Shown here piece after piece: positions 36,683 through 46,894 of a DNA stretch of 64,000 nt. The notes under the pieces are model-generated. The model was not told the DNA's origin and made no database searches. It worked only from the letters and a program-made list of their open reading frames with translations. This DNA comes from an uncultured Christensenella sp. (GTDB taxonomy: Bacteria; Bacillota; Clostridia; Christensenellales; UBA3700), in the NCBI GenBank assembly GCA_949284695.1, contig CASDWJ010000029.1, positions 118,073 through 182,072 on the forward strand, written 5' to 3'. The translations under genes and the position numbers were made by a program. Every line of letters begins with the position of its first letter. Within the stretch, counting starts at the first letter, position 1.

Positions 36683-39600
36683 TCAGTTTCCCTCCGTCGC
36701 TTCGGTTTTCAACGTAGTCTCCATTACGCAGACCTTGCCCGTCATTTCGTAGCTGTAATAATTGCCTCCGCCGTCCGTGAACGATATCGGAATCGCATAG
36801 CTGCTTGAAGCAAGGTTTGCCGCGCTGTCAACGGGATCTTCGAGATAATACCAGTTGACGAGACCGGACGTCGCGCTCTGCGGCATCGCCGACAGATCCG
36901 CATATACGGTGACCGCACGCGTCGTGTATACCTTGATATAATTGACTGTCTTGTCTCCTTCCGTAACCTGGACGATATCGCCTCTGTTCGCGTCGGTGAT
37001 CTCACCTTCGAACACTTCGAGGTCTCCTTCGCACCAGTACGTCATGTTCAGATCGATATAGCCTGCTCTCAGCTGAGCTATTTCGTCGGAGAAGTTCGCG
37101 AAGTAAAGACCGGTGTTCGTGTCGTACATTACAGCCACGAAATCATAGCCGAAATACTGATATCCGATATCGAGCAGACCGCCCTCTTTCGTAGCTATCG
37201 TCTTCATCTTCACGGGCACGGTAACTTCGTCGTAACCGCCGTTGGAGAGAGCGACTTTTGCTATCGCGTTGCCTTCTTCACCCGACGAGAATCTGATGTC
37301 GGTGAAGTCCCACGACGCTACGGTGACAGTCACGGCGTTGTCCGGAATATTGCTGTCTCCTACATAATAGGGATCTTCGAACAACACTTCGAGCGTAGTG
37401 CCGAACTCGCTGTAATAGTTGGTCGTCAGGCCGCCTTCCTCTTTCGTCTTGTAGCCGAACGGGTCGAGTACCAGCTCGCTGTAAGCGTAGACGGGATCCT
37501 GCTTCGCCGCGACTTTGTATCTTATCGTATAGTTGTTGAGACCGTCCTTGGTAAGCATTACGGTGATCTCTCTGACCTCGCTGCCCGCCATGGAGACGTC
37601 GATGCTGTCGGCGCCCACCCACTGGTAAACTCCGACGACCGCCTTGGTCTGATCGGCGTTGTCGTAGGTGACCTCGATGCTCGACGGGAACGGATCTTTG
37701 CCCAGATAGAGCACGTCTATCGGGTTGACCTCATAATAGTCGTCGCCCTCTCCCGCACCCGCGATGTTGAGCTTGGATATCGCCATACCGTCAACGTATA
37801 CGCCGACGTATGCCTTCTGCAGGAAGTTGTTCTCAAACGCGGTGACGTCGGTTATACCGTTCGCCGCTGCCGCCGTCTTGTACTCGTCTGTCAGGAAGCC
37901 GATCTCTATCTGCCACTGCTCGCTGTAACTGTCGTAAGCGGGCACGTAGGTCAGCGCATTCAGGGCGGCGCCTGCCGCGTTGTACCAGCGTATCGGCATT
38001 TCCATTACCGCATTGGACGAGAACTTGATCCACGCCGTCGTCGGGAAGTAAGCAAGCTTGCCTTCGTCGTCAAGCGCGTTGTACTCGTAAGGACGCACCG
38101 TGAATATCTCCTGCGTCAGATCTTCGTCGAAGTAGATCGCAACGATCGAGTTCTTGACGACGTTGACGGTGATCTCTCTGCTCCAGCCGAAGTAAGCCGT
38201 CTCGAGCGCGTCGTAACCTTCCGTCGTCGGATCCACGCCCGTTCTCGCGCCGTATCTGTCCTTGTCGAGAGACACTGTGCCGCCGTACTTGCCCTCGCTT
38301 GTGTAGGCAAGCAGGGTCTCGTCAAACGCATGTCCCTGGTCGTTGGTGTCGATCGCCACGTCAACGTAAACCTGCTCGTTGTACGACTGCGTCACGCCGT
38401 CTCTGCTCTCGTAATAGTACGCTACGGCTGTCTCGGGCTTGATGCTCGTCTCGCTGTAACCTATCTTGTTGAGGAAGTAGGTGTACGGGTTGATCTCGAG
38501 CGAATCGAGCGTACTGCCGAGACCGAGCGCGGATATCACCTTGGTGTTGACGTTGACGGTGAGCGTTACCGTCTGCTGCTCAGGCGAACCTTTTGCAAGC
38601 AACGCGCTGACGGGCACGCTGACGAACGTCATGTCCGTGCTGAGTTTGTTTTCGATGGCGATTGCCGAAGAATCGGGCACCTGCCATTCGTCGACGTATA
38701 TTCTCGAAGTCGCGCCGTCGCTGTATTTAATATACAGATACTCGGGCGTAAACTGCGATATATCCCTGCTGCTCGACGTGAATTCGTACAAGTCGATCTC
38801 ATAGGTATTGGGCTCGCTTCCTCCTCCGACGATGTCGACCACCGTACTGTCGAGGAAGTTCACCGTCATCGCCATGCTGACGCCGTTCTTGAAGACGACG
38901 TTGACCTGCTTGGAGTGCGCTTCGTACGTACTGGGCGCGTAACTGAACGTCGTCATATCCTCTGTACGTATGTTGCGGCTGACGCCCGTCCTGAGATTGA
39001 TCGTGATCTCGGATACAAGGTCGTCGTACGCGTGCGTCTCGATCGGGTCGATAGAGACTATGTCGTTTGCCGGCAGGACGTTGACTTTGATCTCGAGCGT
39101 CCTCTCTTCACCGAAATCCGCAACCGCGAATACCGTGATCACCGTCGCTTCGGTAGCCGTACTCTTGTTGGCGTTGGCGATCTCGACGATGTTGAGCAGA
39201 TTCATCGTGCTCGAAGTCAATTGTGCGTCTTTGTTTATCTCGCCGTTTGCGTCTGCCATATAGAACTTGACTTCGGACTTCTTGACGGTTGCGTTGTACT
39301 GATAACGCGCCGTCTTGTTGGCGAAATACTTGTTGTACAGCTGGCTGTATGCCGTTGCCGGGTCGCCGCTGTATTCGTAAGGCTCGACGTTGACAGAGCG
39401 CGTGATGTCGCCCCAGTCTATGACGCCCGCTACGGACACGCCGTCTACGGTGTTATCCTCCTGACCTACCGACGGCGACTTGTTGAACAGATAGAGTTCC
39501 GTCTTGTAGTTGGAGCTTCTCGTGCCCTCTCTGTATTCGGTAGTCCTTACGCCGCCGTTGTACGTCGTATGCGACAGCGGGTTGCCCTGATCGTCGACTA

Positions 39601-42600
39601 CTGCTTCGTTGTCGTCGTACCCCTTGATATAGAGATTGGCGAACGTACCGTCGAGAGTGTTGAGTCCCACGTTGAGTCTGTTGAATACCGGGAGCGGCAA
39701 CAGTCTCATGAGTATGTCGTGGATCTCCTCGTAAGTGCTGTTGAGCAGCGCATCCGTGATGAGCGGAGAAAGCGCGCTGCTGACCATATTGGCGACTACT
39801 TCTTTGAGCATTGGTGTGAGCTGTGCCTTAAGCGTCTGCCAGAAGCCCTGCGAATCGTTGTTTACTCTGTCCCAGTTGACGCTGGCAAGATAGTTGGTGC
39901 CGAACATATCGGGAGCGAGCTCCGCAAGGTTGAGTATCGTGTCGGGTCCGAAGATCAGAGACATAACGCCGTCGATGATCCTGTTGATCTCGTAAGCGTC
40001 GAACGATACGTCGATGTTGAATACGCCCGCGGACGTCAGTCTCACGTCAATGCCGCCGCTGAGGAGCTTGAGCACGTCGAGATCTGCAAACAGCTCTGCA
40101 AACGGGCTGGGTTCTTCCGTGGTCGTCGTGTCGCCTTCTGCAAGCGGCGCAACGCCTTCTTCGGACATCGTTTCCACGCCTTCTGCCTCTTTGCCTGCAT
40201 TGTCGATCTGATCTATCAGATTCTGGAATACGGGCGCGAGCTTGCCGACGAGATCGAGATCCACGTCTATCGCCACGTAATCGCCGAGGTCGACGACGAG
40301 CGTGATGTTGTTCTTGGCGAGATATATCGACATCTTGCCTGTATTGTAATTGAGCGCAATATAAGCGAGAGGCTTGGTATTGGATGTGACCGTCGTGTCG
40401 TTGAAGTCTGCATTTGCATTAACTCTCGAAATGGTCACGAGGAATGCGCCCTTTGCTATCGTCGGCGAGTTCGCCGCGTCGGTAAGCACTCTGTTGGCTG
40501 TAAGTTTTTCAACAGAAAGCCTCAGATACTTGTCGGCTCCGCCGGTGTCTATATTGTTGCTGAGCACGTCGATTGACAGCGCGATGTCGAGTCTGTCGAG
40601 AAGCGTTCTCGCCATCGTCTCGCCGTTGGTCGCGTCGATCGCGTCTATGGACGTATCGACGAAAACTTCGTCGTCTTCGCTCTGTCTGCCGACCTGCAGT
40701 TTGAACTCGGAGCGGAAGTCTACGACGTCGCTGAGTCCGAGGTCGAGGTTGATCTCGCCGTCCACCATGTCGAGTTCGAGACCGAGATCGATATCGAAGC
40801 CGAGGCTTATGCCGAGCAGCGAGCTGAAGATGTTGTTGATCGTTTCAGCCGCAAGGTTGACGTAAAGATTAACGTTCTGCGCACTGATGCCGCTGAGAAG
40901 CATCATGATGAGATCGGTCGTGGTATCGCTGCTCTCACCCTCTGCCGCGGGCTCTGCCATATTGAGTCCCTGCGCGACGCTGTTTGCGACTTCGTCAGGC
41001 TGAATGTTCTCCTCGGGAGTCAGCAGACCGTTGATGATGTCGGACAGATTGAGGTTGCCGATATCGGCAAGCATGTCGTTGACGTAGCCGAAAAGCAACG
41101 TGACCAGATTGCTGTTGCTGAGCTTGACGGCGAACAGACCGAGACCTCTCAGGTCGAGGACTAAGTCTCCGCCCGAAATGCCGAGGCTTATGATATCCTT
41201 TTCACCGTACCTGAACGCGATCAGCATCTTGGAGTTGAGGACGTTGTCGAGATCGAGGTCCCACTTGAGAGTCAGCGTGGACGAGCTGTTCCAGTCGTCC
41301 AGATACAGATCTATCGGCAGATCGAGATACTGTCCCTGCGATATCATTATATTGTTGATGACTTTGGAGAGATCGACGTGGCTGTCGTATGTGGAAAGAT
41401 CCATTGTCACGTCGATAGACAGGAAGCCGACCGTGTTGACTATCGCGTCTATGAGATCGTCGGTATAGCTTGCAAGATCAGCCTGCACCCTCTCCTTGGT
41501 GGTCTGCAGTCTGTCGCGCACATAGCCGACAGTCAGCGGATACTCGGGGGTTCCTATTTCGATCTCCATCCTGAAATTCTGGCTCTGATCTGCTTCTTCG
41601 GGAGGCATAAAGTTGCCGCTTGCCTCTATCGTCCAGCCTTGCGTACGCGTGATATCCAGATCGAGCGCAAGATCGATCGCGCCGAGATCGAAGTCTCCGA
41701 GATCGACGTTCAGCTTTTCAAGAAGCATTCCGACCGCGCCGAGAGTGAGCGAAGCGTAGATCTTCTCTGCGTTGAGACCGAAGATTATGCTGCCGAAGTC
41801 GGACAACGTCGTACCCGCCGCGGTGCCGTCGCTCTCAGCAAACAGCGCGCTCGTGGATACTTCGCCCGACGCGGTGCCGCTCTCCTCGTCAGATCCGAAC
41901 AGCGACATTATGTCGAATGAGAGATCGAAGTCGTTGAGACCCTGATCTCCGATCTTGATGCCGTCGAACAAGTCGAGCAGAGTCTGAACGAAGTCGAACT
42001 CTATGCTCAGCTTGGGCAACGTGATGTTCATTATCTTTATATTGGTAAGGTCAAGAAGGATATGCGGTTTCCATTCTCCCGTACCCGTCGACGTATCCTG
42101 CGTATAGAAGCCGTAGACGCCCAGCATTACCTTGCCTGCATCCATGCCCGTCATACCGCCTATGCTTATGTCGTCGAGCGCGGTGATCTCTATCGCAAAC
42201 ATTGAATTTGCGCGCGTATTCCTATCTATAGATATCATTATGGAGAGCTCTACGTTCATATGGAACGGCTGATCGAACTTCCATTCGAGAGGTACGCCGT
42301 CAAGCTCTTTGATACCGAGACCCGCGAGGAACTTGCCTATCGCGTAAGTGCCCTCGTTGAACGTGACCTCCGCTCTCGCGTTGAGGTCGACGCCCGAAAG
42401 CACAGACCCAAGCAACTCGCCTACGTTGCTCGAATAAGTCGTGAGCGAGAGCTTTTCGTCGATATACTCGGCAAGCGTGGACGCGTCGGAGTTCATGAAC
42501 TCGTTCTGCGTAAAGCCGAGCATGAAGTTGTGCGCCTTGAGCGACACTTCGATCGGATCGCTCGTCACTTTATTGCCGATTTCGTCAGTGACGTAGGTGC

Positions 42601-44974
42601 CGTCTTCGTTCTTGTCGGGCACGCCTGCTACCGCCGATATCTCAATGCTCTCAAGTCCTTCGTCGAACAGATTGAGAGCGAGCTTGCCCGTCAGGGCTAT
42701 CGGCAGATCTATCGGGCTGTCGCCGAGGAACTGGTTGATAGCGTCGAACAGCTTCTGATTGACGTCGATAACGATCTGATCGTTCGTCGCATAGATGGAA
42801 TCCTGGAATCCGACCACGCTTGCGACCGCCCAGATCAGCTGCTGGATGCTGGGGCTGATATAGACGACGTCTTCGCCCGTCTCCTCGTCCTCTGCAACCG
42901 TTATCACGTCGCCTGCCTGAGGAGCGAGATTGAGACCCTTCGCTTCGCCTGCCGCCTTGTACTGATCCCAGTCTGTGCCGAAATACTCGTCGATCGCATC
43001 GGTGACCAGACCGACGAGCTTGTCGACGACGCCTTTGAGGTTGATGCCGTCGACCCTGATGTTGTTTGCCTTCCAGTAGTCGGGCATCATGCTGTTGAGC
43101 GATACGTAGATCGAACCGTTCCTGTAGTAGATGCCGAGCAACATGGGTACGGAAGTGTTGATGCTTCCGTCACGGTTTATCGGATATATTTCGAGTGCTA
43201 TGAGATTGTTGTCGTCGACGCTGCCTTCGTAGTTGAGATCGAGGTCGACGTTCGCCTTGATCCTGTAACCGAATTCTGCTTTGAGCACGAGAGTATCCTC
43301 GGGCAGTCCGAGATCGGGTGCGAACAGGTTGACGAGTTTTGCGACGTCAAGGCCGTTGCCGTCGCTGTAGATCTGAAGATCAAGATCGAATTGTATGTTG
43401 GACAGAGAGAATTCCGTCGTCTCCTTCTGAGCCACGGCATCCTTAACGTCGGTGAAATCAACGGGGTTCTCAGTTCTGATCTCAGCCTTGTCGACTATCC
43501 AGCTGAAGAGCTGCCCGTCGACACCGTTGTCGGGATCGTTGTCCTCTGCGGTCAGACTGATATTGGTCAGGACGAGATCGTCAAGCGCTTCGTCGCGCTC
43601 GAAGTCTGCGAACATGTACACTTTGAGCTGCGGTATCGTGCTGTTGAGCCAGTTGAACAGCGGCGTCAGATTGAGATTGATGTTGATGCCTGCCGCCTGC
43701 AACAGCGCACCGAGGTCGACGAGGTCAAGAAGGTCGCTTATGCCCTGGACAAGCGAGTTGAGCTTGATCTCGAATCTGTACGACTCGTTGATGCGTTTGT
43801 CGTCGGCGTTCCTGATCGTCGACGTATAATACGGCGAGTTGAACAACAGGTTGACAAGCACGCCCGCGATGTCTATACCGCCTATCGAATTCTTAAGCGA
43901 ATCCAGAACTTCTCCGAGATCGAGATCGACAAGGAGATCTCCGAGGAACGCTACGACGTAATCGGGTTTGATGTCGGTGAAATGTATGAGCGGCTGATCC
44001 TGTCCGACGTCGACATACATCTCGTTGCCGATGAAGTAGATCGCAAAAGAGGTCTCGCCGAGCATCGTCACTCTGAACATGAATTCGTTCTGACCGCCGA
44101 CGTCGAAGTTGCCCTGCATGTCTATCTTTGCAGTGCCGGCATCAGTAGTCATCGTGGTCTGCAGATCGAGCGTAGCCGTGGACGAACGGTCGGGCAATGC
44201 GCCGAAAACCTTCTGGAGCGAAGCGAGCGCTGCCGGATACTTGCTCTCGTATCTGTACTCTCCGCTTTCGGTATCCTCTGTCCACTTAGCGTAAAGCGTG
44301 GTGTCCTGCGTGATGGTCAGCGGGAATCTCGCCGCCGAACCCGTCATACTGCTTCTCGTATACCACGCTACGAACTTCCAGCCCTCTCTGGTCGTGACGG
44401 GCGATTCCTGTATCACGCTGCACTGCATATTTGCGATGGGCGTGCCGCCGTTGGTCACGAACTTAACCGTGAAGTTCTCACCGTCTCCCACGACCCACTT
44501 GCCGTAGAAGGTCGTATCCTCGGTCAGTATGTAAGGATACTCGACAGCCGTCCTGTACGACGAGTCGAGATACCAGCCCGAGAAAGTATATCCGTCATTC
44601 TGCGGCGGAGTCGGCGCAAGTTTCAGTTTGGCTGCCTGCTGGGTCGTTTTCGACCCGAAGTTCACAAGCGTCAGCGTGTACTGAACAAGATACTTGGCAT
44701 ACAGCGTCGTTTCCGATTTGAGCTCCATCGGGAACGTCGCCGGCTGTTGCAGTTCCGCATCGGTGTACCATGCGTCGAACTCGTAGCCTTCTTTAGTCGG
44801 CGCGTCGGGTGCGACGTTAAGGTCGGACAGATAGCGAACGGTTTCTTCGCCATCGCCGAGACTGAGCGTTACGGCATAGGTCTCTTCCGTGGGTGTACAG
44901 CCGATGACCGCAACGAGCACCAATGCAAGGATAACAACCAGAACCGATGTTACCAGCAATGCTTTTTTTCTCAT
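36683..44974 (-). CDS. Giant surface lipoprotein with InlB repeats, repeated beta/helix domains and tandem Ig-like domains (2763 aa)
   Basis: The signal peptide ends in the lipobox VIGC with lipidated C26. Three InlB B-repeats (Listeria-Bacteroides type, each ending in YAKY, YGKW or YAKW) span about 30-240. Residues of about 250-1720 hold several repeats of one design: antiparallel strands such as GNEMYVDVG, GSIYVSLNS or GKMSIYLAKN, followed by an amphipathic L/D/V/I-rich helical stretch (VVDKLVGLV, LVDLDLGEVLDSL). I read this as tandem LolA/LppX-like half-barrels, by pattern only. Residues of about 1760-2700 hold six or seven tandem Ig-like domains, each opening with a V-x-[DNR]-P-[YF]-x-Y-like motif (VRPYEY, INPYTY, LDPFGY). 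The start at 44974 follows GGGAGAAT. It is the first gene of the surface operon. Confidence 0.8.
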   Translation of the reverse strand: MRKKALLVTSVLVVILALVLVAVIGCTPTEETYAVTLSLGDGEETVRYLSDLNVAPDAPTKEGYEFDAWYTDAELQQPATFPMELKSETTLYAKYLVQYTLTLVNFGSKTTQQAAKLKLAPTPPQNDGYTFSGWYLDSSYRTAVEYPYILTEDTTFYGKWVVGDGENFTVKFVTNGGTPIANMQCSVIQESPVTTREGWKFVAWYTRSSMTGSAARFPLTITQDTTLYAKWTEDTESGEYRYESKYPAALASLQKVFGALPDRSSTATLDLQTTMTTDAGTAKIDMQGNFDVGGQNEFMFRVTMLGETSFAIYFIGNEMYVDVGQDQPLIHFTDIKPDYVVAFLGDLLVDLDLGEVLDSLKNSIGGIDIAGVLVNLLFNSPYYTSTIRNADDKRINESYRFEIKLNSLVQGISDLLDLVDLGALLQAAGININLNLTPLFNWLNSTIPQLKVYMFADFERDEALDDLVLTNISLTAEDNDPDNGVDGQLFSWIVDKAEIRTENPVDFTDVKDAVAQKETTEFSLSNIQFDLDLQIYSDGNGLDVAKLVNLFAPDLGLPEDTLVLKAEFGYRIKANVDLDLNYEGSVDDNNLIALEIYPINRDGSINTSVPMLLGIYYRNGSIYVSLNSMMPDYWKANNIRVDGINLKGVVDKLVGLVTDAIDEYFGTDWDQYKAAGEAKGLNLAPQAGDVITVAEDEETGEDVVYISPSIQQLIWAVASVVGFQDSIYATNDQIVIDVNQKLFDAINQFLGDSPIDLPIALTGKLALNLFDEGLESIEISAVAGVPDKNEDGTYVTDEIGNKVTSDPIEVSLKAHNFMLGFTQNEFMNSDASTLAEYIDEKLSLTTYSSNVGELLGSVLSGVDLNARAEVTFNEGTYAIGKFLAGLGIKELDGVPLEWKFDQPFHMNVELSIMISIDRNTRANSMFAIEITALDDISIGGMTGMDAGKVMLGVYGFYTQDTSTGTGEWKPHILLDLTNIKIMNITLPKLSIEFDFVQTLLDLFDGIKIGDQGLNDFDLSFDIMSLFGSDEESGTASGEVSTSALFAESDGTAAGTTLSDFGSIIFGLNAEKIYASLTLGAVGMLLEKLNVDLGDFDLGAIDLALDLDITRTQGWTIEASGNFMPPEEADQSQNFRMEIEIGTPEYPLTVGYVRDRLQTTKERVQADLASYTDDLIDAIVNTVGFLSIDVTMDLSTYDSHVDLSKVINNIMISQGQYLDLPIDLYLDDWNSSSTLTLKWDLDLDNVLNSKMLIAFRYGEKDIISLGISGGDLVLDLRGLGLFAVKLSNSNLVTLLFGYVNDMLADIGNLNLSDIINGLLTPEENIQPDEVANSVAQGLNMAEPAAEGESSDTTTDLIMMLLSGISAQNVNLYVNLAAETINNIFSSLLGISLGFDIDLGLELDMVDGEINLDLGLSDVVDFRSEFKLQVGRQSEDDEVFVDTSIDAIDATNGETMARTLLDRLDIALSIDVLSNNIDTGGADKYLRLSVEKLTANRVLTDAANSPTIAKGAFLVTISRVNANADFNDTTVTSNTKPLAYIALNYNTGKMSIYLAKNNITLVVDLGDYVAIDVDLDLVGKLAPVFQNLIDQIDNAGKEAEGVETMSEEGVAPLAEGDTTTTEEPSPFAELFADLDVLKLLSGGIDVRLTSAGVFNIDVSFDAYEINRIIDGVMSLIFGPDTILNLAELAPDMFGTNYLASVNWDRVNNDSQGFWQTLKAQLTPMLKEVVANMVSSALSPLITDALLNSTYEEIHDILMRLLPLPVFNRLNVGLNTLDGTFANLYIKGYDDNEAVVDDQGNPLSHTTYNGGVRTTEYREGTRSSNYKTELYLFNKSPSVGQEDNTVDGVSVAGVIDWGDITRSVNVEPYEYSGDPATAYSQLYNKYFANKTARYQYNATVKKSEVKFYMADANGEINKDAQLTSSTMNLLNIVEIANANKSTATEATVITVFAVADFGEERTLEIKVNVLPANDIVSIDPIETHAYDDLVSEITINLRTGVSRNIRTEDMTTFSYAPSTYEAHSKQVNVVFKNGVSMAMTVNFLDSTVVDIVGGGSEPNTYEIDLYEFTSSSRDISQFTPEYLYIKYSDGATSRIYVDEWQVPDSSAIAIENKLSTDMTFVSVPVSALLAKGSPEQQTVTLTVNVNTKVISALGLGSTLDSLEINPYTYFLNKIGYSETSIKPETAVAYYYESRDGVTQSYNEQVYVDVAIDTNDQGHAFDETLLAYTSEGKYGGTVSLDKDRYGARTGVDPTTEGYDALETAYFGWSREITVNVVKNSIVAIYFDEDLTQEIFTVRPYEYNALDDEGKLAYFPTTAWIKFSSNAVMEMPIRWYNAAGAALNALTYVPAYDSYSEQWQIEIGFLTDEYKTAAAANGITDVTAFENNFLQKAYVGVYVDGMAISKLNIAGAGEGDDYYEVNPIDVLYLGKDPFPSSIEVTYDNADQTKAVVGVYQWVGADSIDVSMAGSEVREITVMLTKDGLNNYTIRYKVAAKQDPVYAYSELVLDPFGYKTKEEGGLTTNYYSEFGTTLEVLFEDPYYVGDSNIPDNAVTVTVASWDFTDIRFSSGEEGNAIAKVALSNGGYDEVTVPVKMKTIATKEGGLLDIGYQYFGYDFVAVMYDTNTGLYFANFSDEIAQLRAGYIDLNMTYWCEGDLEVFEGEITDANRGDIVQVTEGDKTVNYIKVYTTRAVTVYADLSAMPQSATSGLVNWYYLEDPVDSAANLASSSYAIPISFTDGGGNYYSYEMTGKVCVMETTLKTEATEGN

Positions 44975-45435
44975 AACACATTCTCCCATATTTTTTGCAC
45001 GCATATAAATTTCCCACACGCGTGCTGGATTTCACTTAAAATAATGAAATTGTGTCCTTAAATTTTCCTTAACGTATTTTATATATAATATGCCGTCGAA
45101 ATATTAAAAAAGGCTTTTATAAACACATTCAGGGGAATTTTTAATGTCCGACAACAAATTATGTTTTACATAAATTTTACACAATTTTTCGCCGTTTTTC
45201 GCGCGACGAGACATTTTATGGCTGATTTCTTCCGTCAGCCGCTTTGACAGCACGCAATCGGCACGATTTTCGTTCAAAATGTTTTTTACACGTATTTTTA
45301 ATGATATTTCACGTAAATAGCGGTATAAAATCCGCGGCTTTTTTACTCGTTTTTTAAGATATCCCGGGGTCGATCTCTTTCAGCGGCAAGAATCCCTGCG
45401 CCGCGCATTCCGACCTCGTTTGCACAATGTGAAAA
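44975..45435. other. Long AT-rich intergenic leader without a gene
   Basis: About 460 bases separate the surface operon from the kinase gene. I see no coding region. The part nearest the operon is A/T-rich with several -10-like boxes (for example TATATAAAAT near 45070 on the minus strand) but no -35 at a good distance. A short hairpin GGCTGA/TCAGCC lies at 45220-45240. A long regulated 5' region for the giant-protein operon is likely. Confidence 0.5.
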
Positions 45436-45461
45436 CAAAAAAAAGGCGCCGCGAGGTGCCT
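45436..45461 (-). terminator. Rho-independent terminator of the two-component operon
   Basis: On the minus strand AGGCACC-TCGC-GGCGCCT (one mismatch, 45444-45461) is followed by eight Ts. Confidence 0.8.
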
Positions 45462-45472
45462 CTATCTGACTT

Positions 45473-46750
45473 TCAGCGGTTTGTCTCCGCTCCCTTTTTC
45501 TGTTTTACCAGGAACTCGATCTCGACAACGAAACCGTGCGGAACGTTGTTCCTGACGTATATCTTGCCTCCGAGAAAATGGGTGATCTCCTTGACTATCG
45601 CGAGACCGAGTCCCGACCCTCCCGTCTTGCTGTTCCTCGACTCGTCACTGCGGTAGAAGCGGTCGAATATCTTCTTGATGTCGGCTTCGTCAACGCCTTT
45701 ACCGGTGTCTTTTACGGACAGGAATATCTTATTTTCCGATTTCGTCAGATAGACGCCGACTTGCTCTCCTTCAACGGTGTATTTGAGCGCGTTGTCAAGC
45801 AGAGCTATGAGTATCTGACGGTATTTATCCTTGTCGATCGCCAGCCAGATGTCGTCGGTTATGCCGTCTTCGAATTCTTTCCCGTCCATTTCGCACATTA
45901 TCGCAAAAGGCTCGACGATCTCTCTCGTCAGCTGACTTATGTCGGTATTTTCCACGTTCAGTATCGTCTTGTTTGAGTCTGACGAAGAAAGTACGAGCAT
46001 TTCCTTGATCATGCGCTTGAGCCTCTGCGTCTCTTTGATGGCGTTTACCAAAGCTTCGGATACGTCTTCGACCCTTTTGTCGGGATTGGCGAGCGCCGTG
46101 GAAATATTGGTATTTATGATCGCGAGAGGGGTGTTGAATTCGTGCGAGATGTCGGATATGAGCCTTGCGTTCCTGTCAAGCGACTTCTGCAACGGCTTGG
46201 TCTGCGATTTGACCGCAAAAATGCCGAGAACGCTCTGTACCGCGAAGGCGAAACATATCATCACCGAGCATATCATCAATATGTTGTTTTTCATCTCGTT
46301 CGATGAAGTGAGATCTACGTAGACCCTTACGTATGCCGCCTCTCCGTCGGGCGTAGTCATCGTATGCGTCGCCGCAAGATACTCTTTTCCGCCCATCTCG
46401 GAGCGCACAAGACCGTAATAATCCGAAGGAAGCGCATACGCCACCCCCTCGAAATCGTTGTTGCCGTATCCATCGTCGGTCAGCAGGCGCTTGTTGTAAT
46501 CGTAATATACCACGATGTAATCGGGATAATCTCTCATTATATCGTCTTTCGACTTGACGTTGCTGTCGGCAAGTCTCAGCACGGCTTCTTTCGCGCTGTC
46601 GGAATTGAAATTGTAGAAAACGTAGTTCACGCCGACGACCAGTATCATTATGACTACTATTATCATAATGAGAGGGAGCACTACGTCTGTCAGGACGAGA
46701 GTTCCTACCTGAGTCGTCAACGTCTTGTCGTTTTTCTTCTTGCCACTCAT
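45473..46750 (-). CDS. Membrane sensor histidine kinase
   Basis: This 425-aa kinase has two membrane helices (about 24-47 and 154-180) around an extracytoplasmic sensor of about 105 residues. The cytoplasmic part has the H-box SDISHEFNTPLA with phospho-accepting H203, the N-box LLDNALKYT, G1 DTGKGVD, F-box FDRFYRSDE and G2 GGSGLGLAI, all intact. The start at 46750 follows GGAGAAT. An in-frame upstream ATG has no ribosome site. It is downstream of its cognate response regulator (145-nt gap) and directly upstream of the giant surface operon. It may control that operon, which is inferred from position only. Confidence 0.93.
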   Translation of the reverse strand: MSGKKKNDKTLTTQVGTLVLTDVVLPLIMIIVVIMILVVGVNYVFYNFNSDSAKEAVLRLADSNVKSKDDIMRDYPDYIVVYYDYNKRLLTDDGYGNNDFEGVAYALPSDYYGLVRSEMGGKEYLAATHTMTTPDGEAAYVRVYVDLTSSNEMKNNILMICSVMICFAFAVQSVLGIFAVKSQTKPLQKSLDRNARLISDISHEFNTPLAIINTNISTALANPDKRVEDVSEALVNAIKETQRLKRMIKEMLVLSSSDSNKTILNVENTDISQLTREIVEPFAIMCEMDGKEFEDGITDDIWLAIDKDKYRQILIALLDNALKYTVEGEQVGVYLTKSENKIFLSVKDTGKGVDEADIKKIFDRFYRSDESRNSKTGGSGLGLAIVKEITHFLGGKIYVRNNVPHGFVVEIEFLVKQKKGAETNR

Positions 46751-46894
46751 TGCAATTCTCCGTGCCCTCAGGCAATGGTATCGTAAGATCCGCGCGGCTC
46801 CGCCTGTCACCACGGACCGTAGCGACAAAACCGTCGGAAATTTATCGACGAAACGAGGCTGCCCCGCAAAGGGATACAGCCACGTCGTCAGTCT

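Noticed and set aside
23756-44974. Sortase-type LPxTG anchors in the giant surface proteins
   Set aside because: None found. Two proteins end with a membrane helix and basic tail, and one has a lipobox.
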